Part shown: positions 1 to 6,458 of the stretch, in pieces
How positions within the stretch are numbered: position 1 is the stretch's first letter
Layout of the letters: every line of letters starts with the position of its first letter
Virus record (IMG/VR): IMGVR_UViG_3300032081_000968
Location: 1-37,663 of that record
Strand: one strand, 5' to 3'
Length of the DNA: 37,663 nucleotides
Origin: a virus
Notes under the pieces: generated by a model
The model's database searches: none
Seen by the model: only the letters and a program-made list of their open reading frames with translations
What the model was told of the DNA's origin: nothing
Made by a program: the position numbers and the translations under genes

Positions 1-91
1 TTTTTTTAATTGAGTCCTTCTTAAACTCTCACAAGTTTGTGATAAAGCTTTTTTATAAACGCGACAAAATTCACTTTCTTCATCATCAAAA
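1..91. repeat. 91-bp direct terminal repeat, left copy
   Basis: Bases 1-91 are identical to 37573-37663. Joining the two copies closes the sequence into a circle of 37,572 bp and restores an uninterrupted terS reading frame. The repeat lies inside that coding sequence, so it is more likely the overlap left by assembling a circular or circularly permuted genome than a biological terminal repeat. The odd length of 91 would also fit a de Bruijn k-mer overlap. Confidence 0.95.
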
Positions 92-225
92 TATCTTTGT
101 ATAGTCCTAACACTTACACCAAACCAGCCAGCAATTTCTTGTTGGGTAGCAGCAAGAGAACCAAAGATTTGAATTTGCTTTATAACCTCTGGATCTTCTA
201 AATTAACAGACTTTGGACGAGCCAT
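1..225 (-). CDS. terS: Terminase small subunit, N-terminal part (gene crosses the window ends)
   Basis: This is the first part of a 123-residue protein that starts at 225, runs off base 1 and continues from 37572 down to the stop at 37426. The N-terminus MARPKSV leads into a helix-turn-helix (QEIAGWFGVSVRTIQRYF, about residues 29-46). A basic helical segment and the motif SAMLVWLGKQLL near residues 81-92 follow. This architecture is typical of phage small terminases that recognise DNA and start headful packaging with TerL. A good promoter lies just upstream at 283-311. The gene is far from terL, separated from it by a lipoprotein gene and the Pse operon. Confidence 0.85.
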   Translation of the reverse strand, partial: MARPKSVNLEDPEVIKQIQIFGSLAATQQEIAGWFGVSVRTIQRYFDDEESEFCRVYKKALSQTCESLRRTQLKK

Positions 226-282
226 ACATTCATTCATTTATGATAAATACTTCTTATATTTTATAAAATAACTTATAACTTT

Positions 283-311
283 ATATTAACGAGTAACTTT
301 TTACCTGTCAA
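283..311 (-). promoter_or_regulatory. Sigma-70-like promoter for terS
   Basis: On the minus strand, TTGACA (306-311) and TAATAT (283-288) are separated by exactly 17 bases. The predicted start falls about 50 bases before the terS ATG. It sits immediately downstream of a terminator-like hairpin, which suggests that terS is transcribed independently of the genes to its right. Confidence 0.7.
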
Positions 312-320
312 CTAAATTAA

Positions 321-360
321 ATAAAAAGATAAAAGAGAGACCGTTTAAAGTCCCTCTTTT
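321..360 (-). terminator. Rho-independent terminator ending the leftward replication-gene operon
   Basis: On the minus strand, AAAAGAG (354-360) pairs with CTCTTTT (331-337). The stem extends by two more pairs past one mismatch around a 10-base loop, and it is followed by ATCTTTTTATTT. The stop codon of the preceding gene (345-347) lies in the loop. The terS promoter begins a few bases later. Confidence 0.65.
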
Positions 361-623
361 AGGTAAGAAGGCAAGGGTTGTTTGTTGTTTTTTTTATAGT
401 TATTCATAAAACTATAAAGTAAATTAATCGTTCTTGTGTTTATGCCTTTCTTATTTCTAAGTCTTTGCATAACTTTTTCATGTGTTTTTGCTTTTTTCAT
501 AAAAGTTGTATATGACATTTTATTTTTTTTTAAAAACTCATCTACATCCTTTAAAACAAAACTTTCTATACTTGAATCTTTCATAAGCAAATAATTACCA
601 TGTAACTTTTCAATAGTCAACAT
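345..623 (-). CDS. Small HTH-like phage protein
   Basis: The product is 92 residues. Residues 25-75 look like a compact all-helical DNA-binding fold (SYTTFMKKAKTHEKVMQRL followed by TRTINLLYSF), similar in spacing to phage repressor-type helix-turn-helix domains, but I cannot name the family. It is the last gene before the terminator at 321-360, and the 48-residue gene upstream ends 5 bases before its start. A regulatory role is inferred from the fold alone. Confidence 0.6.
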   Translation of the reverse strand: MLTIEKLHGNYLLMKDSSIESFVLKDVDEFLKKNKMSYTTFMKKAKTHEKVMQRLRNKKGINTRTINLLYSFMNNYKKNNKQPLPSYLKEGL

Positions 624-628
624 AAAAA

Positions 629-775
629 TTAATAACCTTCTTCACTAACTAAACAATAAAAACCCTTGTTAGAATTTTTTAGCAAAGTTTTAATCTCCTC
701 AAGAGCAACTAACTCATCATCATATTGCTCACTCTCACTGTCACCAGTAACAATTGTAAAAACCTTTCTTTCCAT
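629..775 (-). CDS. Small hypothetical protein, 48 aa
   Basis: The reading frame encodes 48 residues beginning MERKVFTIVTG and ending SEEGY. It is acidic in the middle (DSESEQYDDE) and has one cysteine near the end. It fills the gap between the peptidase gene and the HTH-like gene with only 14 and 5 bases between them, as expected in an operon. No function is recognised. Confidence 0.5.
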   Translation of the reverse strand: MERKVFTIVTGDSESEQYDDELVALEEIKTLLKNSNKGFYCLVSEEGY

Positions 776-789
776 AAAATAAACCTAAA

Positions 790-1302
790 TTAAAAATACA
801 CACCATCAACTTTGTAAATAGTTAAAAACCTTGGAAAATTTTTAGTTAAAACAAATGGTTTAATTCTATTAACATCATAAACATAATACTTATCTTTCTT
901 TTTTTCAAGCGCGACAGCATGATAAGATTTTAAAGAATTATCATAATAAACACCAATAGCTAAATCTTTAAAATCAGTGTATTTTTTAAGAACCGAAATG
1001 TAATAGATAGCAAAGTCTTCGCAGTCTCCACCGCCATCTTTTACAAATTCAAAAGGAGTTTTCCAGTAATCATTTTTATCAGCTATGTATTCAAACTTAG
1101 AACTTTGATACCATTTTAAGCCTTTAAAATCTTTTATATCGTCAATTACGTTATGCCATTTATTAAAGTTTTTAGTCTCAAATTTAACTCTGTTTTCAGT
1201 TAAATCACCTAAGTATTCAGCTGCATTTACTACATTGCTAAAGTTGAGACTAAAAAACCCGTATAAAAATAAAATCAATAATTTTTTCATTTTAAAAATC
1301 AT
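790..1302 (-). CDS. Secreted transglutaminase-like cysteine peptidase (LapG/BTLCP type)
   Basis: The product is 170 residues with a clear signal peptide (basic MKK, hydrophobic stretch to about residue 25, VNA cleavage site). The mature part carries the three elements of the bacterial transglutaminase-like cysteine peptidase family: Cys94 in GGGDCEDFAIY, His128 in SYHAVAL and Asp143 in YVYDVN. The best-known member, LapG, cleaves surface adhesins in the periplasm of proteobacteria. The start at 1302 is supported by an upstream relic that keeps an equivalent MVLKMKE beginning; an alternative start is 1290. The gene has its own promoter at 1416-1444. Its target in this phage is unknown. Cleavage of a host envelope protein is inferred. 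Confidence 0.8.
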   Translation of the reverse strand: MIFKMKKLLILFLYGFFSLNFSNVVNAAEYLGDLTENRVKFETKNFNKWHNVIDDIKDFKGLKWYQSSKFEYIADKNDYWKTPFEFVKDGGGDCEDFAIYYISVLKKYTDFKDLAIGVYYDNSLKSYHAVALEKKKDKYYVYDVNRIKPFVLTKNFPRFLTIYKVDGVYF

Positions 1303-1310
1303 GTTTGAAA

Positions 1311-1379
1311 CTATTTAACACCCTGTAAAAAAATAAACTCAATAATTTTTTCCAATAATTCTTTCATTTTTAAAACCAT
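1311..1379 (-). pseudogene. Relic of a duplicated 5' end of the peptidase gene
   Basis: A 22-codon frame begins MVLKMKELL and ends at 1311, just before the peptidase start. Its leader and first codons closely resemble the leader and MIFKMKKLL start of the adjacent gene, including a shared AATTATTG block and a later TTATTGA-TTTATTTTT block. I read this as an abortive tandem duplication. The short peptide could still be translated, but nothing suggests a function. Confidence 0.45.
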
Positions 1380-1415
1380 CTTTAAAGATATTTACAACTA
1401 AAAATTATATTTAAT

Positions 1416-1444
1416 ATATTAACAATTAAAAAACAAAATGTAAA
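1416..1444 (-). promoter_or_regulatory. Promoter for the peptidase and downstream genes
   Basis: On the minus strand, TTTACA (1439-1444) and TAATAT (1416-1421) are separated by 17 bases. The perfect palindrome ATCTTTAAAGAT (1378-1389) lies in the predicted leader and could be a regulator site, though in such AT-rich DNA it could be chance. Confidence 0.55.
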
Positions 1445-1456
1445 GCAAAAAGTTTC

Positions 1457-1786
1457 CTAAAACTTTCCTAGTATCTGAAATTTTTCAAAATCTTTCATAT
1501 ATTCCCATTCCTCATCAATGCGATCTTCTGGCTGCTTTTTACTAATCGAAGTGTAAACAGCTCTATCAAAAGCTGGCTTATTACCCCTTTCAATCAAATT
1601 AATAATATCTGCTGGTGTTGGAAATTGTTTATTACTTTTCATCCAAGCAAGGAAAGCACCTTTAATTTGCTCAGCAGTGTAATCATGTAAGCACATGTTG
1701 AACATCTGCAACGCATCGGTCAATTGCTCTTCATCTTTACCATAAGTAGGAAAAACAGCACAACAACCATAAAATACTTTAGTCAT
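1457..1786 (-). CDS. Helicase-loader-like phage replication protein
   Basis: The product is 109 residues. The start at 1786 is chosen because ATG overlaps the last codons of the upstream initiator gene (AATGACTAA) and follows AAGGAG. Longer frames upstream only shadow that gene. Residues 20-70 (alternating helices, then FPTPADIINLIERG) resemble the small G39P-type replisome organiser/helicase loader proteins found beside phage initiators. Overlap with the initiator implies translational coupling. The assignment rests on position and general pattern, so it is tentative. Confidence 0.6.
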   Translation of the reverse strand: MTKVFYGCCAVFPTYGKDEEQLTDALQMFNMCLHDYTAEQIKGAFLAWMKSNKQFPTPADIINLIERGNKPAFDRAVYTSISKKQPEDRIDEEWEYMKDFEKFQILGKF

Positions 1787-2483
1787 TAACTCCTTTGCTT
1801 GCTGACAATTCCCAAGGATCAAACTTTTGCGGTTCGTTTGCGTAACTTCGCAATGAGTCTTTAAGTCCACTTGCTTTTGTCGATTGCTTGTAGATGGGGT
1901 ATTCATCTTCCCATCCCTTAGCATTGAGCCATGTGCTAGCGTGCTTGATGTATCTTGGCTCTGTCTTATTTGCTCTGCATTGGGCTTGGTACCTATCAAG
2001 ACCTGAGATAATTTTTTCATGGCTTACACCCTCCTTAATTAATTTATTATAAACTTTTAGTGCAGATTGCTTGTTTCCAATTTTTCCGTAACGCTCCCAA
2101 AAATCATCAAAACGATTTTTGTTCACCTCTATGATACTTTCTGTCTCTGTCTCTGTCTCTGTCTCTGTCTCTTGCCTAGCACTTTGCTTGCAGTCTGCTA
2201 GCGCATTGCTATCATCAATTAAAAAACCCTTATCTATCAACTCCTTAAGATTGATTTTACCTTTAATGCCTGTTTGATTTTTTATAAATTCTGGGTCTGC
2301 TGGTATTTTGTTTTCAAGCTGGCTTGCTAGCAACCAGATAAGAATTAGGTGCAACTTGCTAGCATCTTGCAAGCAATTAAATTCATAATCACGTAACAAA
2401 TCACGGTGCAATTTTATCCAAGGTGGACACCTATCTTTGTAATGTTGAAAATCTTGCCAGTTTTTCACTCTTAAATACTTCAT
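1779..2483 (-). CDS. Phage replication initiator-like protein (O/DnaD-like)
   Basis: The product is 234 residues, starting at 2483 after GAGG. The N-terminal 75 residues (YLRVKNWQDFQHYKDR, CPPWIKLHRDLL, then a helical segment) match the winged-helix domain of phage replication-initiator proteins. A Thr-Glu dipeptide linker (about residues 106-116), encoded by a hexamer repeat, joins a C-terminal domain beginning FDDFWERYGK, which is common in phage replisome organisers. It would bind the phage origin and, with the overlapping loader gene, recruit the host helicase. No polymerase gene is present, in keeping with use of the host replisome. Confidence 0.75.
   Translation of the reverse strand: MKYLRVKNWQDFQHYKDRCPPWIKLHRDLLRDYEFNCLQDASKLHLILIWLLASQLENKIPADPEFIKNQTGIKGKINLKELIDKGFLIDDSNALADCKQSARQETETETETETESIIEVNKNRFDDFWERYGKIGNKQSALKVYNKLIKEGVSHEKIISGLDRYQAQCRANKTEPRYIKHASTWLNAKGWEDEYPIYKQSTKASGLKDSLRSYANEPQKFDPWELSASKGVND
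2141..2173. repeat. In-frame hexamer microsatellite (CTGTCT)n
   Basis: About five and a half perfect copies of CTGTCT encode the Glu-Thr linker of the replication initiator. Because the unit is six bases, slippage would change linker length without breaking the frame. Confidence 0.9.
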
Positions 2484-2485
2484 AA

Positions 2486-2845
2486 TCAACCTCTACCTAT
2501 TTTATTAATTTCCACATAGATTTTACCACCCTCACAAAGCTCCCCCCATGCTGAGTAACGACTTTTTACTTGACTATCATCAAGCCAGACACCAGCACCA
2601 GTTAGCGCATCCCACAGCGCCTTACCATCAAAGTTGTCCAAATCCCTTTTCCTTTTATCTGGAGGACACAACAACACAGCAATGTGTATATCACCCTTAA
2701 TTGCCTGAGAATCGCTTAAAATACTTTTAACTAATTTTTTATACGCTCTACCTTTTTTACTAATTAAAACTCTGTTATTTCCTAGGTTTCGATAGTAAGT
2801 GTTAACGCTTGGAGGAAAAGGTAACTCAAAACTCAACCTAGACAT
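2486..2845 (-). CDS. rusA: RusA-family Holliday junction resolvase
   Basis: The product is 119 residues from the ATG at 2845, which overlaps the end of the repressor gene (TATGTCTAG). It shows the RusA layout: FELPFPPSVNTYYR at the N-terminus, then PPDKRKRDLDNFDGKALWDAL and GVWLDDSQV. Asp68, Asp70 and Asp89/90 correspond to the metal-binding acidic residues of the family. RusA cuts four-way junctions and would resolve recombination intermediates before packaging. A longer in-frame start at 2890 is unlikely because it would run deep into the upstream gene. Confidence 0.9.
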   Translation of the reverse strand: MSRLSFELPFPPSVNTYYRNLGNNRVLISKKGRAYKKLVKSILSDSQAIKGDIHIAVLLCPPDKRKRDLDNFDGKALWDALTGAGVWLDDSQVKSRYSAWGELCEGGKIYVEINKIGRG

Positions 2846-3059
2846 ACTTAGACCAATCTTGAATTTTGACAACTTTTGTGACAACCTCAAGTTGTTTAGC
2901 TAATCTTATACTTGGTCTCTCCTTTTTGCCATTTAAAAGGTCAGATATATAAGACTTTGAACAACCTACCTGCTCCGCCAAAAAGGTCTGAGTCCATCCA
3001 TTTTTTTTGGATTTTTGCTTGTTAATATATTCTATTAACTTTTTTCTTGCTAAAAGCAT
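2838..3059 (-). CDS. Cro/CI-type (XRE) helix-turn-helix regulator
   Basis: The product is 73 residues. Residues 22-60 form a classic XRE helix-turn-helix (WTQTFLAEQVGCSKSYISDL followed by LNGKKERPSIRLAKQL). It is the first gene of the leftward replication operon and is transcribed away from the early rightward operon. It is therefore well placed to control both promoters in 3100-3199, as Cro or CI would. No integrase is present, so a lysogeny role is not established. Confidence 0.85.
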   Translation of the reverse strand: MLLARKKLIEYINKQKSKKNGWTQTFLAEQVGCSKSYISDLLNGKKERPSIRLAKQLEVVTKVVKIQDWSKYV

Positions 3060-3099
3060 TTATTTACTCAACTATTTAAATTAAAAGTTACATTATTCA

Positions 3100-3127
3100 T
3101 GTATATATAATTTATTAACTATGTCAA
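3100..3127 (-). promoter_or_regulatory. Leftward promoter for the repressor/replication operon
   Basis: On the minus strand, TTGACA (3122-3127) is followed after 16 bases by TATACA (3100-3105). The -10 box is imperfect (4 of 6). It is the best candidate in the 200-base divergent region and is placed about 40 bases upstream of the repressor start. Confidence 0.5.
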
Positions 3128-3170
3128 TTATTAAAATTAGCTATAATTGAACTTTTTTATAAAAAAACTA

Positions 3171-3199
3171 TTGACAGTTGTTAACTCGTGGCTTACAGT
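3171..3199 (+). promoter_or_regulatory. Rightward early promoter
   Basis: TTGACA (3171-3176) and TACAGT (3194-3199) are separated by exactly 17 bases and lie about 60 bases upstream of the first rightward gene. The imperfect dyad CAGT-N6-ACTG (3196-3209) overlaps the -10 and start region and could be an operator for the adjacent XRE regulator. The GTTAAC palindrome (3180-3185) lies in the spacer. Confidence 0.7.
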
Positions 3200-3258
3200 A
3201 TGTTCACTGGTAGCTGATTTTCTACTCAGGGTTTGTAACTAAATATAAGGTGAGAATT

Positions 3259-3501
3259 ATGAAAAAGTTATATATACATATATGGTCTTTTGAAGATAAA
3301 GATTTTATACATGAGCATGATATAGCATATGATACAGATCAGGCTATTGATGATTATTATCATCAATTAGGCATTCTTGGTGATTATGTTAAAACTTTAG
3401 TTATACATTTAAATTCAGATAAAGTTGAGTCTATTAATATAGAAGCTTATCTTCAAAATAAGATTGATGAGCAAGCTTTAGAAATAGAAACTGGAGTGTA
3501 A
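3259..3501 (+). CDS. Small early protein, 80 aa
   Basis: This is the first gene of the rightward operon, starting at ATG 3259 after AAGGTGAG. An upstream GTG at 3250 would overlap that ribosome site. The product begins MKKLYIHIWSFEDKDF, is acidic overall and ends with a helical segment. No family is recognised. Position right after the early promoter suggests an early host-takeover or regulatory role, which is inference only. Confidence 0.65.
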   Translation: MKKLYIHIWSFEDKDFIHEHDIAYDTDQAIDDYYHQLGILGDYVKTLVIHLNSDKVESINIEAYLQNKIDEQALEIETGV

Positions 3502-3503
3502 AA

Positions 3504-3659
3504 ATGCTTTTAGTAAAAGTTATAAATTTGTATAGAGGTGTTATAAATGATCCTAGATGCAAATTACAAATAGAAAAGCAGTTAGAAATAACTTCTTATA
3601 TCGAATTTCTTAACAAGTTTGTTTTTAAAGGTGAGGATTGTAATGTCAATACAAAATAA
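3504..3659 (+). CDS. Small hypothetical protein, 51 aa
   Basis: The frame encodes MLLVKVINLYRG and further mixed alpha/beta-like sequence ending NVNTK. It starts 2 bases after the previous stop and overlaps the next gene by 17 bases, as in a tight operon. It contains AAGGTGAG near its end, which serves as the ribosome site of the next gene. No function is recognised. Confidence 0.5.
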   Translation: MLLVKVINLYRGVINDPRCKLQIEKQLEITSYIEFLNKFVFKGEDCNVNTK

Positions 3660-3801
3660 ATTAGGCTTAACTGCTAATAAAGAAAGAATATTTTTAGAAT
3701 ATGCAAAAGATCTAGAAATAATTTTTGATCAATTGAATAAAGACTTAGATAAAACTTATGAAGATTTTAAAAAAAAGATGGAGTATTTGAAAAATGCTTA
3801 A
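3643..3801 (+). CDS. Small coiled-coil protein, 52 aa
   Basis: ATG 3643 is preferred over the upstream TTG 3619 because AAGGTGAG lies about 9 bases before it. The product is mostly one long charged helix (residues 15-50, LEIIFDQLNKDLDKTYEDF) that probably forms a coiled coil. No function is recognised. Confidence 0.55.
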   Translation: MSIQNKLGLTANKERIFLEYAKDLEIIFDQLNKDLDKTYEDFKKKMEYLKNA

Positions 3802-3889
3802 AATAAAAGATAATTTTTTAACATTTTATTTACTAACATTAATAATTTGTTCACATACTTTAGATTTAATTTTTGATATAGGTTATTAA
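3794..3889 (+). CDS. Possible 31-aa membrane peptide
   Basis: The frame starts at ATG 3794, overlapping the previous stop (ATGCTTAA), and encodes MLKIKDNFLTFYLLTLIICS followed by HTLDLIFDIGY. Residues 8-20 are hydrophobic and could span a membrane. It fits exactly between two neighbours. Small size keeps confidence low. Confidence 0.4.
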   Translation: MLKIKDNFLTFYLLTLIICSHTLDLIFDIGY

Positions 3890-3890
3890 T

Positions 3891-4016
3891 ATGAGTGATT
3901 ATTATGATTGCGAGTTTGATTACTTAGCTAATCAAGAAGCTTTACAGAGACTTGATTATGAATTAACTGGTGAATTATGGCAAATACAAAACAAGGAGAA
4001 AAACAATGAAACGTAA
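3891..4016 (+). CDS. Small acidic protein, 41 aa
   Basis: The frame begins MSDYYDCEFDYLANQEAL and runs into the start of the Sak4-like gene, overlapping it by 11 bases. Its last codons contain the AAGGAG ribosome site of that gene, so translation is probably coupled. It is rich in Asp, Glu and Tyr. No family is recognised. Confidence 0.5.
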   Translation: MSDYYDCEFDYLANQEALQRLDYELTGELWQIQNKEKNNET

Positions 4017-4884
4017 ACCAGAATTAAAAGCTATAGACCCAAAAGCAGCACAGCCAAGCAAACCAAAGATACTAGTCTATGGTAAGCCTGGGGTTGGCAA
4101 AACATGGGCTAGCCTTGACTTTCCTAACGTGTACTATATAGATACTGAGGGTGGAGCAGATTTAAGCCATTATACTGATAAACTTAAAGCTAGCGGTGGC
4201 GTGTATTATGGAATAAAGCAAGGAAGTCTTGACCTTGAAAATATAATTAATCAAGTAGAGGCATTAGCTACACAGCAGCATGACTATAAAACTATTGTCA
4301 TTGACTCTATTACAGAACCATACAATCTAGTTATTGCGGAAGAATCAGAAAAGCTAGGCAGTGATGATGTATTTTCAGCATCTAAGAAGCCAGCAATTAA
4401 ACTGATAAGACGCCTTATCAAATGGCTTAAGCGTGTGGATATGAACGTAATACTTATTGCACATGAGAAAGCAGAGTGGAAAGATCAGAAGCAAGTAGGT
4501 GATACCTTTGATTGCTGGGAAAAGTTAGAGTATCAACTACACCTATGCCTTAATGTTGTGAAGCTTGGCAGTGAACGTCTTGCTAAAGTGCGTAAATCTA
4601 GGCTTACAGGTTTTCCTGAAAGTAGCACAATCCCTTGGTCTTACAAAGACTTTGCAAAAGCTTATGGAGAAGACATTATAGAAAAAAAGGTGCAACAGAT
4701 TATCTTGGCTACTGATGAGCAAGTAACTGAACTGCAAACGTTACTCGATCAGGTTAAATTGCCTGATGGCTGGCTTGATAAATGCCTAAAGAAAGAGTGC
4801 GCAGATGAGATTGAGGAAATGTCAACAGACTCTATTCAGAAAGTAATAGATTACATTAAATCTAAATTTTTACTAACTAATTAA
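4006..4884 (+). CDS. Sak4-like RecA-fold ATPase (phage AAA_24 family)
   Basis: The product is 292 residues from ATG 4006, preceded by AAGGAG. It has Walker A GKPGVGKT (26-33), Walker B TIVIDS (96-101) and VDMNVILIAHE near 145-155, the layout of phage AAA_24 / Sak4 proteins. These are RecA-like ATPases that work with the phage SSB in single-strand annealing recombination. The C-terminal 80 residues form a helical tail. The SSB-like gene at 5713 is next but one, as in other Sak4 loci, here with a lipoprotein gene inserted between them. Confidence 0.85.
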   Translation: MKRKPELKAIDPKAAQPSKPKILVYGKPGVGKTWASLDFPNVYYIDTEGGADLSHYTDKLKASGGVYYGIKQGSLDLENIINQVEALATQQHDYKTIVIDSITEPYNLVIAEESEKLGSDDVFSASKKPAIKLIRRLIKWLKRVDMNVILIAHEKAEWKDQKQVGDTFDCWEKLEYQLHLCLNVVKLGSERLAKVRKSRLTGFPESSTIPWSYKDFAKAYGEDIIEKKVQQIILATDEQVTELQTLLDQVKLPDGWLDKCLKKECADEIEEMSTDSIQKVIDYIKSKFLLTN

Positions 4885-4897
4885 GGGATGCTAAGCT

Positions 4898-5695
4898 ATG
4901 AATAATTTAACTAAATTAACAACCGTAGCACTCGTAAGTTATTCACTTATGGGCTGCTCACCTACTCCCGTAGACGCTGGAACTGAAGGCGTAGTTATAA
5001 AAAAACCTTGGATATTTGGGCATGGCGGTGTATCTGATGAGCCAATTCAAACGGGGTTGTCTTGGACAGCATGGTCTACACAAGTTCAACTTTATAATGT
5101 TAAGCCTGTCAAGCGACAAGAACATTTTATCGATTTGACAGCTAGTGATAATGTAGCTATAGACTTTATTGCTTACATTACCACGCAAATCAATAGGGGT
5201 AGCACACCAAAACTACATGAGAACTTTGGCACTGAATGGTACGAGAATAACCTGAGCGATGTCTTTAGAAAAGTTGTAAGAAACGAGGCTAGAGCTAGAA
5301 CATCTATAGAGCTACGCACTAACGAGAAGAGTATAGACGAGTTGCAAAACAAAGTGCTTGATATTACAACTGCATACATTCAAAAAGCTGGCTTGCCAAT
5401 AAAAGTCACTAAAGTAGTTATAGGTAAGGTTGTACCACCTGAGGAAGTACTCAGGGAAGCCGAAAGAACAGCTGCACAAAAGCAGCGATTAAAAACACAA
5501 GAGATGATACAGAAAGCCGAAGTTGCTAGAAAAGGAGCGGAAACCGCAAGAGCTTTAGCAGACAAGGCTTACATAGATGAGTTGGGCGTTACTGGCGATC
5601 AATACATTCGTCTTAAAGAGCTTGATATTATTGAGCAGAAAAAAGATGTTAGTGTGTACATGGGAATGTCCCCAGTACCTTTTAAACAATTTTAA
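4898..5695 (+). CDS. SPFH/band-7 (prohibitin-like) lipoprotein
   Basis: The product is 265 residues. The signal sequence ends in the lipobox LMGC, with Cys20 the likely lipidated residue. Residues 25-185 match the SPFH/band-7 fold: an N-terminal TEGVVIKK strand, the VARNEARART-like helix and PPEEVLREAERTAAQKQR leading into a long helical region to about 225. SPFH proteins form oligomeric membrane scaffolds that regulate proteases and channels. Most have a transmembrane anchor, so a lipid anchor is unusual. It lies between the Sak4-like and SSB-like genes in the early operon. A role in envelope protection, superinfection exclusion or lysis timing is possible but not shown. Confidence 0.8.
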   Translation: MNNLTKLTTVALVSYSLMGCSPTPVDAGTEGVVIKKPWIFGHGGVSDEPIQTGLSWTAWSTQVQLYNVKPVKRQEHFIDLTASDNVAIDFIAYITTQINRGSTPKLHENFGTEWYENNLSDVFRKVVRNEARARTSIELRTNEKSIDELQNKVLDITTAYIQKAGLPIKVTKVVIGKVVPPEEVLREAERTAAQKQRLKTQEMIQKAEVARKGAETARALADKAYIDELGVTGDQYIRLKELDIIEQKKDVSVYMGMSPVPFKQF

Positions 5696-5712
5696 TTATG
5701 GAGATTATTACT

Positions 5713-6171
5713 ATGCAATTCACACCTAAAACAGAAAAAGAAATCATTGAAGCTAATTTGTGGCCTGAAGGTGAATATAGCTTTCAAATAGCCAGAGCCA
5801 TAGACTCTGTGAGCAAAAACGGCAACGAAATGATTAAGCTTACCCTTAATGTTTATAATAATGAGGGTAGAAGTCAGATCATTTATGACTATTTAATGGA
5901 AGTTATGGAATTTAAATTACGTCACTGTGCAGAAGCTTGTGGACTTATTAAAAAATATGAAACAGGTAAGCTTGATGCGATAGATTTTGAGGGCAAAACT
6001 GGCACTGTTAAAATTGCGATTCAAAAAGACAAATCAGGCCAGTACCCCGACAAAAACGCAGTTAAAGATTATGTTGTAGAAAGTAAATTAACAACAGCTC
6101 AAGAAAAACATACAAAAGACAAAGGTAACGCTTATGTGTCTGATGATTTAGATGATGAAATACCTTTTTAA
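5713..6171 (+). CDS. ssb: Single-stranded DNA-binding protein (DUF669-like, SSB-type tail)
   Basis: The product is 152 residues from ATG 5713, with GGAG 9 bases upstream. An in-frame ATG at 5698 has no ribosome site. The N-terminus PEGEYSFQIARAIDSVSKNG and the following beta-rich segment match the DUF669 family of phage proteins. The C-terminus DDLDDEIPF is almost the acidic tip of bacterial SSB, which recruits repair and replication partners. It should coat phage single strands and cooperate with the Sak4-like ATPase upstream. Confidence 0.85.
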   Translation: MQFTPKTEKEIIEANLWPEGEYSFQIARAIDSVSKNGNEMIKLTLNVYNNEGRSQIIYDYLMEVMEFKLRHCAEACGLIKKYETGKLDAIDFEGKTGTVKIAIQKDKSGQYPDKNAVKDYVVESKLTTAQEKHTKDKGNAYVSDDLDDEIPF

Positions 6172-6174
6172 TTG

Positions 6175-6203
6175 TTGACTTAGGTAAAAAATTACCATAT
6201 ATT
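6175..6203 (+). promoter_or_regulatory. Promoter ahead of the Gly-rich gene array
   Basis: TTGACT (6175-6180) and TATATT (6198-6203) are separated by exactly 17 bases. It starts right after the ssb stop and is the only good internal promoter of the rightward operon. The array may therefore be expressed independently of the recombination genes. Confidence 0.65.
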
Positions 6204-6251
6204 CTGTATATATTTATATATAATATATTAACACATTAAAAAGTTTTAAAA

Positions 6252-6434
6252 ATGAAATATAAATCTAATAAATTTATTACTATGAAGGCGTGGCTTTTTT
6301 ATATTTCTGCGTCTTTATTGTATAGTGTTACAAACTATGGATTTACTTTTAAGGCTTTGTTTGTGGTTTGGCTTTTTCAAATTGTGATGATATTAGTTTT
6401 ACTAATTGTTTTTATTTTAATTGATAATAAATAA
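6252..6434 (+). CDS. Small membrane protein, 60 aa
   Basis: The product has two hydrophobic segments, about residues 12-28 (AWLFYISASLLYSV) and 34-56 (ALFVVWLFQIVMILVLLIVF), separated by a short turn and preceded by a basic N-terminus. This predicts a two-span inner-membrane protein. It is the first gene after the 6175 promoter. No family is recognised. A holin-like or exclusion role is possible but unsupported. Confidence 0.6.
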   Translation: MKYKSNKFITMKAWLFYISASLLYSVTNYGFTFKALFVVWLFQIVMILVLLIVFILIDNK

Positions 6435-6458
6435 ATTTAAAAGAACAGGAAAAAGACT

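Noticed and set aside
1-91. Biological direct terminal repeats like those of T7
   Set aside because: The repeat lies inside terS, and joining the copies restores that gene, so an assembly overlap of a circular or permuted genome is the better reading.
1457-2020. A longer 187-residue version of the helicase-loader-like gene
   Set aside because: The extra N-terminus runs through the initiator gene in another frame. The ATG at 1786 has AAGGAG and the usual stop-start overlap.
3060-3258. Lysogeny switch implying a temperate phage
   Set aside because: The divergent promoters and XRE regulator fit, but no integrase, partition gene or attachment site was found, so temperate lifestyle is not claimed.
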